The notes under the pieces are model-generated. The model did not search any database and was not told where the DNA came from. It worked only from the letters and a program-made list of their open reading frames with translations. Of a DNA stretch of 59,562 bases, positions 34,056-43,563 are shown in pieces. Numbering within the stretch: position 1 is the stretch's first letter; each line of letters starts with the position of its first letter. Source of the DNA: Pseudomonadota bacterium (GTDB lineage Bacteria > Pseudomonadota > Gammaproteobacteria > Burkholderiales > Burkholderiaceae_C); NCBI GenBank assembly GCA_018241225.1, contig JAFEEG010000039.1, positions 1 through 59,562 on the forward strand, given 5' to 3'. Position numbers and translations under genes: made by a program.

Positions 34056-35411
34056 TCAGCGCACGCCGGAGCCGGCCAGCGAGTCGGCGGTCCATTCGCG
34101 GTCGGGCAGCGCCTTGGTGTGGCGCAGGCCGCCGGTCTCGGCGATGTAGCCGGTCAGCGAGTACACGCCCGAGACGAAGTCGTAGTGGCCGAACATGTCG
34201 GTGTAGGGCGCCGGCAGGTCGTAGCTGGGCGTCATGTAGGCAAAGCCGGCGCGGTAGAGCTGGCCGCGTGCGTCGTAGTTGTCCGAGGCCAGCGCGGCCC
34301 ACGAGTCTTCGTCCAGGTAGAAGCGGCGCTTGCTGTAGACGTGGCGCTTGCCTTCGCGCAGCGTGGCGTCCACCACCCACACGCGGTGCAGTTCCCAGCG
34401 AACCAGGTCGGGGTTCAGGTGGTGCGGCTGCAGCAGGTCGTCCTGCTTGGACTGGTACACGGCCGTGTAGTCGTTGTAGGGCACCAGCATTTCCTTCTTG
34501 CCCACCAGCTTGAAGTCGAAGCGGTCCATCGAGCCGTTGAAGATGAAGGTGTCGTCGAAGGTGGTGGCGCCGGCGGTGCCGGGGTTGGGCGTGTCGAACG
34601 CCAGGTCGGGTGCGACCTTCACGCGTCGCTGGCCGGGCAGGTAGGCCCAGGCGCGACGGTCCTTGTTGCCGATGTCCAGCGGGTCCACGATCATCAGCGC
34701 CTCGCCGGCACGGCGGGCCGGGCCGGTGTAGGTCAGCTTGATGCGCCAGTAGATGTCTGCGTTGGCGCGGGCCGTGTCCCAGAACGGGAAGTCCTGCACG
34801 CTGGTGCCTTCGGTGGCCAGCGCGGGGCGGCCGGCGGCGTCGACGTTCAGGTTGCGGTACTTGGCCTCGTAGCTCTGGCCGTTGAAGCGCACCAGGTGGT
34901 TCCACATGGCTTCGTAGCCGTCCTTCGGGATGGGGAACGGAAAGCCCGCGTGCACGCCTTCCATCGAGCGGCCGTTGTTGGTGGTCTTGGCGTTCACGGC
35001 GGCAGCGGCCGTGTTGTCGATCACGAACTTGGGAAAGGCCACGCTGCGGTGCGTGGGGTACACGTCGACGCGAAAGCTCGGGTACTTCTGCAGCAGGGCC
35101 TTGGTGCCGTCGGTGAGCTGGTCGGCGTACTGCGCCATGTTGGCGGCCGTGACCTGCACGCGCGGCTTCTCGCCGGCAAACGGGTCGGGGCGGATGCCGT
35201 CGCCGGCCTTGTAGCCGGCCGGGGCCTTGGTCAGGCCGCCGGTGTAGGCGGGAATGGTGCCGTCCTTGTTGCCGGCCTTTTCGGCGCCCACGGGGGTGAG
35301 CGTGGTGCCCAGGGCCTTGGCTTCTTCAGCGGTGACGCCGGCATGTGCCGACATGCTTGCGAGCGCGGCCAGCAATGCGGTGGCCAGGGGCGAGATGATG
35401 AGTTTCCTCAT
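34056..35411 (-). CDS. DUF1329 exported protein
   Basis: The 451-residue protein has a signal peptide ending in MSAHAG. The DUF1329 pattern includes ALGTTLTPVGAEKAGNKDGT near the N-terminus, WAYLPGQRRVK and FDDTFIFNGSMDRFDFK in the middle, and WELHRVWVVDATLREGKRH later. The family is periplasmic and distantly resembles LolB/outer-membrane lipoprotein-sorting folds; its function is unknown. It is almost always paired with DUF1302, as here, 11 bases downstream of it. Confidence 0.93.
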   Translation of the reverse strand: MRKLIISPLATALLAALASMSAHAGVTAEEAKALGTTLTPVGAEKAGNKDGTIPAYTGGLTKAPAGYKAGDGIRPDPFAGEKPRVQVTAANMAQYADQLTDGTKALLQKYPSFRVDVYPTHRSVAFPKFVIDNTAAAAVNAKTTNNGRSMEGVHAGFPFPIPKDGYEAMWNHLVRFNGQSYEAKYRNLNVDAAGRPALATEGTSVQDFPFWDTARANADIYWRIKLTYTGPARRAGEALMIVDPLDIGNKDRRAWAYLPGQRRVKVAPDLAFDTPNPGTAGATTFDDTFIFNGSMDRFDFKLVGKKEMLVPYNDYTAVYQSKQDDLLQPHHLNPDLVRWELHRVWVVDATLREGKRHVYSKRRFYLDEDSWAALASDNYDARGQLYRAGFAYMTPSYDLPAPYTDMFGHYDFVSGVYSLTGYIAETGGLRHTKALPDREWTADSLAGSGVR

Positions 35412-35422
35412 GATGCGAATCC

Positions 35423-37123
35423 TTAGAAGGTGGTCTTGAAGGTCAGGCTCACGAAGCCGCGGTCCTTGAGCAGCGTGGTGAAGCCGTTCTGGGACGTCAC
35501 GGCAGTGCCGTTGTCCTTGTACTGGCCGAGGTAGTCGATGTATTTCAGATCGAAGCGGTACTTCTGGCGCACGTCCATGCCCAGGCCGACGCTGTAGTTG
35601 CCGTTGCCCTGGTTGCCGCCGAAGATGGTTGCGGCGTTGCCGCTCAGGCCGATGGCGTAGGTCATCGGTGCCGAGAGATCGATGCCGGGCCACACCTGGA
35701 ACCAGGTGGGCGTGAAGGAGAAGCCGGCACCCACGTAGTCCTTGGTGGTGCAGCCGTCCCACTTGGTCTTGCCGGCGCAGGCTGCGAAGCCTTCGGCATA
35801 GAACAGGTTCTGGCCGCTGGTGACCTTGTCCCAGCGCGACCAGGTCAGCTCGGCCGCCCAGGCGGCGGTGTCGAACAGCGGCGTCTTGGGCACCACGCCC
35901 ACGGCGTTGAGCAGGCCGTGGAAGGTGTCGCCGCGCGGGCCCTTGGTGTCGCCTTGCGTCGGCAGGCCCGGCGCAATGCCCAGCACCGTGCTGTTGAGCG
36001 GCGTGTTGTGGCGATACGAGAGTTCGCTGCCGAAGCTGATGCCCCAGATGTTCTTGGCCAGGCTCACACCGTACATGTCGATGTTGTCGGCATAGATCAG
36101 GTTGTACTGGCTGATGTTGCGGCCCACCTGCGTGAGGAAGGTCTGCGGCAGCTTGTCGGCAAAGTTGCGGTAGTAGAAGCCGACGGTGCCGCCGTCGAGC
36201 ATGTCGGGGCTCCAGCGCGCCGACAGGCCGCCTTCGCCGCGCTGCTTGGGCTCGGACGGATTGCCGCGCGTCGCAAAGCCCAGCTGCTGCGACAGGAACT
36301 GGCGGTCGGGGCCGTTGAAGGCGAAGTCGACCGGGCCCAGGTAGGTGCCGCCTTCAGGGTAGCGGTACGAGTCCCACTCGAGCATGTATTGCGCGGCCAC
36401 CGACAGCGTGTCGGTCACCTGTGCCTGGCCCGAGACCTGGTTGAGCGGGCGGAACAGTTCCTTGGCTTCCACGCCCGGCGTGGCAAAGCCCTTTTGCAGG
36501 TCCAGCGGGTTCTGCGCGTAGGCCACGCTGTGCATGTTGCCGCCCAGGAAGAGCGACTCGCCCCAGTACAGCGAATGGCGGCCCAGTTTGGCGTTGACCG
36601 GCACGTTGCCCAGGTCGAAGCCGCCGAACACGAAGGCATCGAGGATTTCGCCCGACGGTCCGTTGTAGTAGCGCTGGACGTAGTCGCTGTAGGTGTGGTT
36701 GATGTAGCTCGGAATGGCCGACAGCGGCGGGTTCGGGTTGCCGTGGCTCGTGCTGCCGTAGGCGCCGTCGTACCAGCCCGCGGCGCTCACGCGGCCGCCG
36801 AAGCGCTTTTGCCAGGTCAGGTCCAGCTCGGAGAGCAGGTCGATCCGGTTGGCCACGGTCTGGCCGCGGTTGAAGCTGTAGGTGCCTTCGTCCGACACGG
36901 CCGAGTTGCCGATCTTCGGGTCGCGGCTTTCCACGCGGTTGGCGTAGTTGTAGCGCAGCGTGTTGTCCCAGCGGATGGCCAGGTCGGGGTTGCCCGTGTC
37001 GAACTCGAATCCGTGCGCTTTCGTTGCGGCGAGCGAGAACAAGATGACTGCGCCCGCGACGGCGGCGATGTGGAAAGGCGGACGGACGGCGGCGGCTTCC
37101 GTCGAGCGTTGGGAGTGGTACAC
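35423..37123 (-). CDS. DUF1302 outer-membrane beta-barrel protein
   Basis: The 566-residue protein is of the DUF1302 type. A signal peptide (IAAVAGAVILFSLAATKAHG) is followed by FEFDTGNPDLAIRWDNTLRY. Many amphipathic strands follow, and the end VSLTFKTTF has a terminal Phe typical of outer-membrane barrels. I chose GTG 37123 because AGGAGACCT precedes it; the frame continues upstream to 37198 without such a site. It is the first gene of the DUF1302-DUF1329-YCF48-RND set and probably its outer-membrane component. Confidence 0.9.
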   Translation of the reverse strand: MYHSQRSTEAAAVRPPFHIAAVAGAVILFSLAATKAHGFEFDTGNPDLAIRWDNTLRYNYANRVESRDPKIGNSAVSDEGTYSFNRGQTVANRIDLLSELDLTWQKRFGGRVSAAGWYDGAYGSTSHGNPNPPLSAIPSYINHTYSDYVQRYYNGPSGEILDAFVFGGFDLGNVPVNAKLGRHSLYWGESLFLGGNMHSVAYAQNPLDLQKGFATPGVEAKELFRPLNQVSGQAQVTDTLSVAAQYMLEWDSYRYPEGGTYLGPVDFAFNGPDRQFLSQQLGFATRGNPSEPKQRGEGGLSARWSPDMLDGGTVGFYYRNFADKLPQTFLTQVGRNISQYNLIYADNIDMYGVSLAKNIWGISFGSELSYRHNTPLNSTVLGIAPGLPTQGDTKGPRGDTFHGLLNAVGVVPKTPLFDTAAWAAELTWSRWDKVTSGQNLFYAEGFAACAGKTKWDGCTTKDYVGAGFSFTPTWFQVWPGIDLSAPMTYAIGLSGNAATIFGGNQGNGNYSVGLGMDVRQKYRFDLKYIDYLGQYKDNGTAVTSQNGFTTLLKDRGFVSLTFKTTF

Positions 37124-37279
37124 AGGTCTCCTGCTGTTGTTGGAGTTCGTGAAGAAACCCCTCGATTGCGCACGAGGGGGGACGACAGGAATTCTCAAAG
37201 TCAGGACGACCGCGAGCCCCCTCCTTGCGGAAGGGGGGGCAGGGGTAGGGAAACCCAGGGGACCGGAGGGGGCGGGGCG
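37124..37279. other. Intergenic region with C-rich/G-rich hairpin
   Basis: The 156 bases between the MFS stop and the DUF1302 start hold a hairpin-like stretch near 37215-37240 (GCCCCCTCC TTGC GGAAGGGGGG). It resembles the one at 18394. It should also contain the promoter of the DUF1302 operon, but I find no convincing -35/-10 pair. Confidence 0.4.
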
Positions 37280-38506
37280 CTACGGGCGGCGCTTGCGCGC
37301 CGGAATCCAGTGGGCCAGCGTGCCCGCCGCCACCAGGGCGATCAGCCCCGTGGTGGCAATGCCGGCGGCCAGCGACAGGCTGGCGGCCAGGAAGGACAGC
37401 AGCGCCGGCCCGCAGGAGGAGCCGATGTCCGACATCAGGCGCCACACGCCCAGGAAGTGCGCCCGTCCGTGGCGCGGCGAGTGGTCGGCCCCCAGGGTCA
37501 TGATCATCCCGGAGCCGATGCCGTTGCCGAAACCGATGGCCAGCGCGGCCAGCAGCAGCGTGACGAAGCCGGTGGTCAGCGGCATCAGGAGCATGGCCGC
37601 GCCCATGATGAGCATCGAAGGCACCGCCACCCAGCGCCGGCCCTTGTGGTCCATCACCTTGCCGGCCGGGTAGAACACCAGCATGTCGATGCCGCCGGCC
37701 AGGCCGTAGATGAGCGAGGCCGCTGCCGGTGCCAGGCCCAGGTGCTCGGCCCACAGCGGAATGACCGCCTGGCGCGATGCCCGCACCGCGCTCACCAGCA
37801 CCACGCCGATGCCCAGGGTGAGAAAGATGCGCCGATGGTCGCGCAGCGTGGAGCCCAGCGTGACCGAGGCGGGCTCTGCCTGCCCTGGCGCCGGGGGCGG
37901 GGGCTGCAGGTCGGGAATGCGTGCGCCCACTACGGCTGCACCCAGCACGCCGGCGATGCCCACCGCGTACGCGGCCCATAGGCCGAAGGCATGCACGGCC
38001 GCCGCCGCCAGGAACGGCCCGGCGAACATGCCGATGCGCATCACCCCGCCCAGCGTGGACAGCGCGCGGGCCCGGTACATGATGGGCACGGCCTCGGTCA
38101 TGTAGCTCTGGCGCGCCAGGTTGTAGACCGACTGCGACATGCCCACCATGAAGCAGCCCAGCGCGAACAGGCCCAGGTGCCCGGTGCCGATGCAAAGCGC
38201 CATGCCCAGCGCGCTCCAGATGCCCGCGGCCACGATGGCCCAGCGCTCGCCCCAGCGCATGGTGATCAGCGAGGCCGGGATGTTGTTGAGCAGCGAGCCG
38301 ATGCTGATCATGGCCACCACGAGCGCGGCAGTGGGCACCGAGGCGCCCAGTTCGCGCGCCGTCAGCGGCACGATGGGCAGGATGGCGCCTTCGCCCAGGC
38401 CGAAGAGGAGGGAGGGTCCGAAGGCGGGAATGGCGATCTGCCGAAGCGAGAAGTCGCCAGGGGCGGATGAAGAAGAAGGGCTTGGCGCGGGAGGCAGGGG
38501 CGGCAT
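37280..38506 (-). CDS. MFS transporter
   Basis: The protein has about 408 residues from the chosen ATG; the frame is open to 38566. It shows 12 predicted membrane segments with a GMSQSVYNLARQSYMTEAVP block and a cytoplasmic loop RIPDLQPPPPAPGQ rich in proline. It resembles drug/metabolite MFS proteins (YajR/TsgA-like) and has no substrate signature. It stands between the porin and the DUF1302 operon on the same strand, so it may belong to the same uptake-and-export system. Confidence 0.88.
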   Translation of the reverse strand: MPPLPPAPSPSSSSAPGDFSLRQIAIPAFGPSLLFGLGEGAILPIVPLTARELGASVPTAALVVAMISIGSLLNNIPASLITMRWGERWAIVAAGIWSALGMALCIGTGHLGLFALGCFMVGMSQSVYNLARQSYMTEAVPIMYRARALSTLGGVMRIGMFAGPFLAAAAVHAFGLWAAYAVGIAGVLGAAVVGARIPDLQPPPPAPGQAEPASVTLGSTLRDHRRIFLTLGIGVVLVSAVRASRQAVIPLWAEHLGLAPAAASLIYGLAGGIDMLVFYPAGKVMDHKGRRWVAVPSMLIMGAAMLLMPLTTGFVTLLLAALAIGFGNGIGSGMIMTLGADHSPRHGRAHFLGVWRLMSDIGSSCGPALLSFLAASLSLAAGIATTGLIALVAAGTLAHWIPARKRRP

Positions 38507-38631
38507 GCGGGCAGGGCCCGGGCGCGTGGCCCCGGCCGGATGACGGCGAGCGGGAGAAGGCCGCATTGTCCCGCCGATGCGTTTTGCCTGCTGGGCCGGG
38601 GTTTCCTTCCGGCCCGCAGCGCCTGCAAGCG

Positions 38632-39867
38632 TCAGAAGCTGTGGGCGATGCCCAGGTCGTAGCCGGTAGCCGCGCGCGGCGCATAGCCCACCACCGCGGG
38701 GTAGGCGCCGCTGGTCTGGGGCGGCACGCCGATCACGGTGGGGTTGTTCTGGCCGTCGCTGATGTGCGTCCAGGCGCCGGTTGCGTACAGCAGCGTGCGC
38801 TTGGACAGGTTGTAGGTCATGCCCAGCGAGAACTTGGAGATCGACGCGTCCTGGTTGCGCACCGACAGTGCCGGCGCGTCGGTGCTGTACTTCACGTAGC
38901 CATAGCTGGAGCGGACGCGCATGGGGCCCACGGGCACCGTCACGCCGATCATCGCGCCGTCGTAGTCGGCCGAGGTCTTGGTCGACGCGCCGGCCACGAT
39001 GACGCGAGAGTCGTTGGTGGCGCGCGAGAGTTCACCGTGCAGCTTCATGAAGCCGAAGTCGTAGGTGGCCGTGAGGTTGAGGGTGGAGACCTGCGTGTCG
39101 GTCAGCGGCGTGGCGAATGGCGGCGACGCGTCCAGCGCGGTGCTCACCGTGTAGCTGCCCGCGATGTCGAGCTTGTCGTTGGCCCAGCCCGCGCGCCCGC
39201 CGTAGTAGGCGCCGCGCTTGGACGGGCTGTCGGGCTGGTCCGAGGACTTGGTGTTCTCGGGGAAGTTCATCGACAACTGGCCGAAGAAGCCGCCCAGGGA
39301 ATTGGGCGTGAAGTAGTTGATGGCGTTGTTCACGAAGATGTAGTTCGCCGGGCCGCCGGTCGGGCCGGCCAGCAGGCCGCCACCCGGCAGGGCGGTGAAG
39401 ACCGCCAGGCGCGCGTTCACCATGCCGATCAGGTTGGCGCCCACGCCGCTGTTGAGAAAGGGGTCGGTCACCGTGTCGGACCAGAAGGTGGGCGAGAGGT
39501 CGCGGCCCAGGCGGATCTCGCCCAGGCGGCCGGTCAGGCTCACGGTGGAGCGGCGCGAATACAGCGGCTGGCTTCCGTCGTCCACGTTCAGCGACTGCTC
39601 GATCCAGAAGCCCGCGGACAGGCCGCCGCCCAGGTCCTCCGTGCCGCGAAAGCCCCAGCGGCTGGGCACCCAGTTGCCGCTGGTCATGGCCGTCTGGCTC
39701 AGGGTGATCGACTGCGGTCGTGCGGGCGTGACCGCGCCGACGTTCGTGCTCTTGAGGCTGTAGTAGCTCACGCCCACGTCGGCAATGCCGAACAGCGTGA
39801 CCGACGACTGGGCCGATGCCGCGCCTGCAAGGGCCAGGAGTGCGATCGATACGGAGGTCTTCTTCAT
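38632..39867 (-). CDS. Gram-negative porin (betaproteobacterial type)
   Basis: The 411-residue protein opens with the typical signal peptide MKKTSVSIALLALAGAASAQ. The mature start SSVTLFGIADVGVSYY follows; residues such as WGFRGTEDLGGGLSAGF and the terminal Phe of DLGIAHSF are hallmarks of trimeric general porins (PF13609 type). It forms a diffusion channel for small anionic or hydrophilic solutes. It is followed by an MFS gene and preceded by a 385-base gap from the aromatic operon. Confidence 0.95.
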   Translation of the reverse strand: MKKTSVSIALLALAGAASAQSSVTLFGIADVGVSYYSLKSTNVGAVTPARPQSITLSQTAMTSGNWVPSRWGFRGTEDLGGGLSAGFWIEQSLNVDDGSQPLYSRRSTVSLTGRLGEIRLGRDLSPTFWSDTVTDPFLNSGVGANLIGMVNARLAVFTALPGGGLLAGPTGGPANYIFVNNAINYFTPNSLGGFFGQLSMNFPENTKSSDQPDSPSKRGAYYGGRAGWANDKLDIAGSYTVSTALDASPPFATPLTDTQVSTLNLTATYDFGFMKLHGELSRATNDSRVIVAGASTKTSADYDGAMIGVTVPVGPMRVRSSYGYVKYSTDAPALSVRNQDASISKFSLGMTYNLSKRTLLYATGAWTHISDGQNNPTVIGVPPQTSGAYPAVVGYAPRAATGYDLGIAHSF

Positions 39868-40252
39868 CTTTGCTTGTCTCTTTGAATCGTTGTGGTGGGA
39901 AATGCGCTTGTTCTTCGGGCGTGCACGGACCCGCCTCGCACGGCGCGGGCGCCGATGCGAGTTGCTTGACTTGCCTTGGGGGTGTGGGAGGCGCGGGCTG
40001 CCTGCTCGGCGTTGCCGAGTTGCCTCTGGCGCGTCAGGCCGGGGGTGCCTGGCTGTGCTTGCGTGCGGTCAAGGTGTGTCTCCAGTGCTGTTCTTGCTCT
40101 TGGGCCTCGGCGACCCGAGGGTGGCCGAGGCCTCGTTCATCGCAATGTAGGTTGCAGTCGATGAACAAACGAGATGGAGAAATGCTGCGGTCGATCAGCT
40201 TCCGGCATCGCCGCGAAGGCGCTGGGGCAAGTCGTTGGCCCAGCGCGTGTGC
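39868..40252. other. 385-base intergenic region
   Basis: No gene is supported between the porin start and the hydrolase stop; short frames on the plus strand lack any recognisable feature. It holds the porin leader and one perfect inverted repeat (described separately). No clear sigma-70 promoter for the porin could be picked by eye. Confidence 0.6.
40103..40132. other. Perfect 8-bp inverted repeat in the porin leader region
   Basis: GGCCTCGG (40103-40110) and CCGAGGCC (40125-40132) are separated by 14 bases. It lies 120 bases past the stop of the aromatic operon and 236 bases before the porin start. It could end the operon transcript or act in the porin leader; no T run follows. Confidence 0.5.
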
Positions 40253-41134
40253 CTAGCGCGGCAGCTCGGCCGCGCACTGCAGCGCGAAGGCCAGTTGCTG
40301 CAGTTGCAGGGACCGGCCCACGCGGTGGAAGTCCATGCAATGGCCGGTGTTGCGCACCATCGCGGCGTCGACGCGCGGCGATGCGCCTAGCGCACGCGCG
40401 AAGCTGTCCACCTCGCCCTGGCCGCAGATCCACAGGTGGTCGAACTCGGCCTGGCGGTAGTGCACCGGCACCTGGATGCGTGCCAGCGTGGCTGGTGCGT
40501 TTGCGTTCCAGGTGCTCACGATGTCCACCAGCTCCGCCTTGGGCGCGCCGCTGCCGGCGATGCGCGTGCTGGTGGCGGGCATGTCGGGCGCCCAGCTGCC
40601 GACGGGGCCGAACATGAACTGCGCCTTGGCCTCGGGCGGGATCTCGACGATGGGAATGTCGGGCAGCTGTTCCCACATGGGCTTGTGCTCGGCCGGCGTG
40701 TTCATGCACACGCCAGACACCGCCAGGCCGATGATGGGCAGCTCGCCCGGCTCGCTGGCAATGGTCGCGGCAATGGCGCCGCCGATGGAGTGGCCGATGA
40801 GCACCATGCCGCGCGTGCCGCTGCCATAGCGCTCCCACGCATCGTGCAGGGCCCGGGTGAGCGCCTTGGCCTGGCCGCGGATGGTGCCTTCGCCCGCCGG
40901 CAGGATGGGGCTGCCCGCATAGCCCGGCCGGTCGGGCGCGACGACGGGTATGCCGCAGGCCGCCGCCTGCTCCATCAGCGAGGCGCCCGGCACGTCGAAG
41001 TAGGCCGAGGTGTAGGTGCCGCCATGAATGGCGACGACCAGCGGCGTGTCCGGCGCCAGCGGGGCCGAGGGCAGTCGGTGCCGCCCGGAAAGACCACCGA
41101 AGAGCCGGGCGGCATGTTGTGTTGTCGAACTCAT
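40253..41134 (-). CDS. Alpha/beta hydrolase
   Basis: The 293-residue protein has an oxyanion-hole HGG (37-39) and nucleophile S116 in GHSIGG. The catalytic His is probably that of RNTGHCMDFHR near 265-270. It has no signal peptide. It is the last gene of the aromatic operon, 55 bases after the exported amidohydrolase. It may hydrolyse an ester or the ring-cleavage product; the operon holds a second alpha/beta hydrolase, so the two probably act at different steps. Confidence 0.9.
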   Translation of the reverse strand: MSSTTQHAARLFGGLSGRHRLPSAPLAPDTPLVVAIHGGTYTSAYFDVPGASLMEQAAACGIPVVAPDRPGYAGSPILPAGEGTIRGQAKALTRALHDAWERYGSGTRGMVLIGHSIGGAIAATIASEPGELPIIGLAVSGVCMNTPAEHKPMWEQLPDIPIVEIPPEAKAQFMFGPVGSWAPDMPATSTRIAGSGAPKAELVDIVSTWNANAPATLARIQVPVHYRQAEFDHLWICGQGEVDSFARALGASPRVDAAMVRNTGHCMDFHRVGRSLQLQQLAFALQCAAELPR

Positions 41135-41189
41135 CTGTCTTGTCTCCTCGTCGTTGTTGTCATCTCGAAGCGGGAATGCGCATGCGCGA

Positions 41190-42671
41190 TCAGGGCAGCG
41201 CCTGCGCCTGCAACCTGTGCAGCGCAGGCGCCGGGTAGTACATGCCCGCGCGCACCACGCCGCTCACCTTGTGCAGGTTGGCCACGTCCTGCAGCGGATC
41301 GGCATCGAGCAGCACCAGGTCGGCATTCTTGCCAACCTCCACGGTGCCCATGGTGCCCTCGCGCTGCAGGAACCTTGCGCCGTTGAGGGTGGCGGCCTGC
41401 AGCACCTGCAAGGGCGACAGGCCGGCCTGCGCCATCAGGTCGAACTCCTGGTGCAGCGAGAAGCCCGGCACCACCCAGATCGAGCCGCCCATGTCGGAGC
41501 CCGCCAGCAGCGGCACGCCCGCATCCTGCAGCAGCTTGGTAAAGCGCAGCTGCAGGTTGAACAAGCGCCGGTACACCTCGCGGTCGGCGGCGGAAATGCG
41601 CTGCGGAAACTGCGCGCCCAGCTCGCTCCACATCTGGCGAACCGGCGCGGGCATGAAGCGCAGGTTGGGGTCGCTGCGGTAGGCCGGGTCATCGGCCACT
41701 TCCATGGTTCGCAGGCGGATGAGCGTGGGCGCCTGCCAGGCGCCGTCGCGGATCAGCTCGCCCGCCAACTCCTTGCACTTGCCCTCGTCGTAGCTGTCGA
41801 TCACGCGCTGCAGGCTCTGGAACTGCTGCGGGCGCGGCATCATGGCCGGGTTGGCGATGATGCGCGCGACCATGGCCTGCGCCGCGGGCGATGCCGGCCC
41901 GATCTGCGGTGGCTCGATGTGCACGTGCGAGAAGGCCTCGCGGATCGGCGCTTCGTCGCGCGAGCAGCCCAGCAGCATCACCTCCAGCGGACCCAGGTGT
42001 TCGATGGCGCGCATCACCCTGGCGGCCTCGCGCACGTTCACGTCCATGTTCAGGTGGCCGGCATAGGGCAGGCCCTGGGCCTTCGCTTCCTCGCCGGCGG
42101 CATAGAAGTTCTTGCTCGACAGGCCCACCGTCTTGATGAAGTCCGCGCCGTCGGCTTTCTGCCTGCGCACTTCGGCACGGGCCGCGTCGGGCGTGGGCGC
42201 CAGTTGGTCGGTGAGGATGGTGCCTGGCAGTGCGAGCAGGGCGGGGGCATCGGCGTAGTCGAGCCGGCCTTCGCGGCGCGCGCGCAGCAGCTCGGGCGAG
42301 CCCGACATCTGGCGGTAGCCGGTGATGCCGTTGGAGAGCATCAGCGCCAGCGTGGGGCGCGGGTCGGGCGCGTTCAGCGGATGGGCGTGCATGTCCAGGT
42401 AGCCCGGCACCACGAACTTGCCGGTGGCATCGACCCGCTGCATGGCGCCCGTCGTCTTCCTGAGCGAGGCGGTGGACGCGATGCGCGTGATGCGGCCGTT
42501 TTCGACGACCACGCTCATGCGAGGAAGCAGGCGGCCGTCCTTCACGTCGACCACGGTCACGCCGTCGAGCATGAGCGCGTCCGCCGCCGCGGCCGACCAT
42601 GACGGTGCTGCCAGTGAAAAAGCCAGGCCGAGGGCCGCAAGCAGGCGATGCAGTGTCGGGTTGTTCTTCAT
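41190..42671 (-). CDS. Exported metal-dependent amidohydrolase
   Basis: The 493-residue protein starts with a signal peptide (LLAALGLAFSLAAPSWSAAA), so it should act in the periplasm. The amidohydrolase metal site is visible. H95-x-H97 lies in YLDMHAHPL. The lysine in ADFIKTVG fits the carboxylated bridge, a later His lies in YAGHLNMD and the final Asp in LLAGSDMGGS. It resembles imidazolonepropionase/prolidase-like amidohydrolases. The ATG overlaps the stop of the upstream hydrolase by 4 bases. A periplasmic amidase or esterase that trims a conjugated aromatic before uptake fits the context (inference). Confidence 0.9.
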   Translation of the reverse strand: MKNNPTLHRLLAALGLAFSLAAPSWSAAAADALMLDGVTVVDVKDGRLLPRMSVVVENGRITRIASTASLRKTTGAMQRVDATGKFVVPGYLDMHAHPLNAPDPRPTLALMLSNGITGYRQMSGSPELLRARREGRLDYADAPALLALPGTILTDQLAPTPDAARAEVRRQKADGADFIKTVGLSSKNFYAAGEEAKAQGLPYAGHLNMDVNVREAARVMRAIEHLGPLEVMLLGCSRDEAPIREAFSHVHIEPPQIGPASPAAQAMVARIIANPAMMPRPQQFQSLQRVIDSYDEGKCKELAGELIRDGAWQAPTLIRLRTMEVADDPAYRSDPNLRFMPAPVRQMWSELGAQFPQRISAADREVYRRLFNLQLRFTKLLQDAGVPLLAGSDMGGSIWVVPGFSLHQEFDLMAQAGLSPLQVLQAATLNGARFLQREGTMGTVEVGKNADLVLLDADPLQDVANLHKVSGVVRAGMYYPAPALHRLQAQALP

Positions 42672-43513
42672 TTGTCGTTGCGTTTGCTCAAGGCAGGTTG
42701 GCGCTTGGCGTCGCTCGCGCGCATGAAGGCGTCGAGCTCGCGGTTGAACTGGTCGGACACCAGCTGCGGGAAGTGATGCGGCGCGGCAATGTCGAGTCGG
42801 CGCCCGCCGCCCGCTTGGGCCACGGTGTCGCACACGATGTCGAAGGCCGGGCTCCAGCCGGCCGACACCACCAGCAGCGGAACGCCGGCCTGGCGGATGG
42901 CCTCGAGCTGTGCGCGCAAGGTCTTGCCCGAGGGCAGGCGCAGCCGCTTGATGGCCTCGCCCATGCGATGCAGCTCCTGCTCGCTGGAGCCGCCTCGCAC
43001 CTCTTGCGGAATGTTGACCAGCCGGATGAACTTCTCGATGCGAGCCTTCGGCGTGCGGCTGAACACGATGGTGCCGATCATGCGCAGCACGAAGCCCAGC
43101 ACCGGCGGCTTGCTGATTGCCAGCGCCGCCATGGCCGGCTCGATGAGCGTGAGCGAGCGCACCTTCGACGGATTGCGCGCCGCCGCGTCCAGCGCCACGC
43201 AGCCGCCGAAGGAATGGCCCACCAGGTGGGCGCCCTCGTCGCCGATGAGCGAGGCGACCAGTGCTCCGTCGAGCTGCGCATCGTCCGGGCGGCCGGGGTC
43301 GGGCGTGCGGCCGTGGCCCGGCCGGTCCGGCACGTCGAGCTGCCAGCCCAGCGCTGCCAGATGCTGCTGCGTGCTGAAGTGGTCGTGCCCGCCCAGTGCA
43401 CTGCCTTGCGCACTGCCGTGCACCAGGATCACCTGCGGACCCGCGTCGCCCCAGCGCGTGATGTGCATGGGCGACGTCGGCGTTGCGGTCGCCTGCGCGT
43501 CGTCGCGCTTCAT
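42668..43513 (-). CDS. Alpha/beta hydrolase, possible ring-cleavage product hydrolase
   Basis: The protein has 281 residues from ATG 43513 (a TTG 18 codons upstream is possible but less likely). HG at 32-33 (VILVHGSAQG) and nucleophile S101 in GHSFGG are clear. A C-terminal His (APHHFPQLV) completes the triad. In meta-cleavage operons such an enzyme hydrolyses the C-C bond of the dienoate formed by the extradiol dioxygenase, and the extradiol gene lies three genes upstream. Family membership is firm; the precise reaction is inferred. Confidence 0.9.
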   Translation of the reverse strand: MKRDDAQATATPTSPMHITRWGDAGPQVILVHGSAQGSALGGHDHFSTQQHLAALGWQLDVPDRPGHGRTPDPGRPDDAQLDGALVASLIGDEGAHLVGHSFGGCVALDAAARNPSKVRSLTLIEPAMAALAISKPPVLGFVLRMIGTIVFSRTPKARIEKFIRLVNIPQEVRGGSSEQELHRMGEAIKRLRLPSGKTLRAQLEAIRQAGVPLLVVSAGWSPAFDIVCDTVAQAGGGRRLDIAAPHHFPQLVSDQFNRELDAFMRASDAKRQPALSKRNDK

Positions 43514-43563
43514 CGTGCCGCCCTCGGGCCGCAAAGGAATGGATGCATGTGGGTGTCTCCGTT

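Noticed and set aside
31525..34149. 874-residue plus-strand open frame
   Set aside because: It covers the antisense of the RND and YCF48 genes and has shadow composition without motifs.
39976..40164. Small plus-strand open frames in the porin-hydrolase gap
   Set aside because: They have no ribosome site and no family resemblance, and use Cys/Ser-rich shadow composition.
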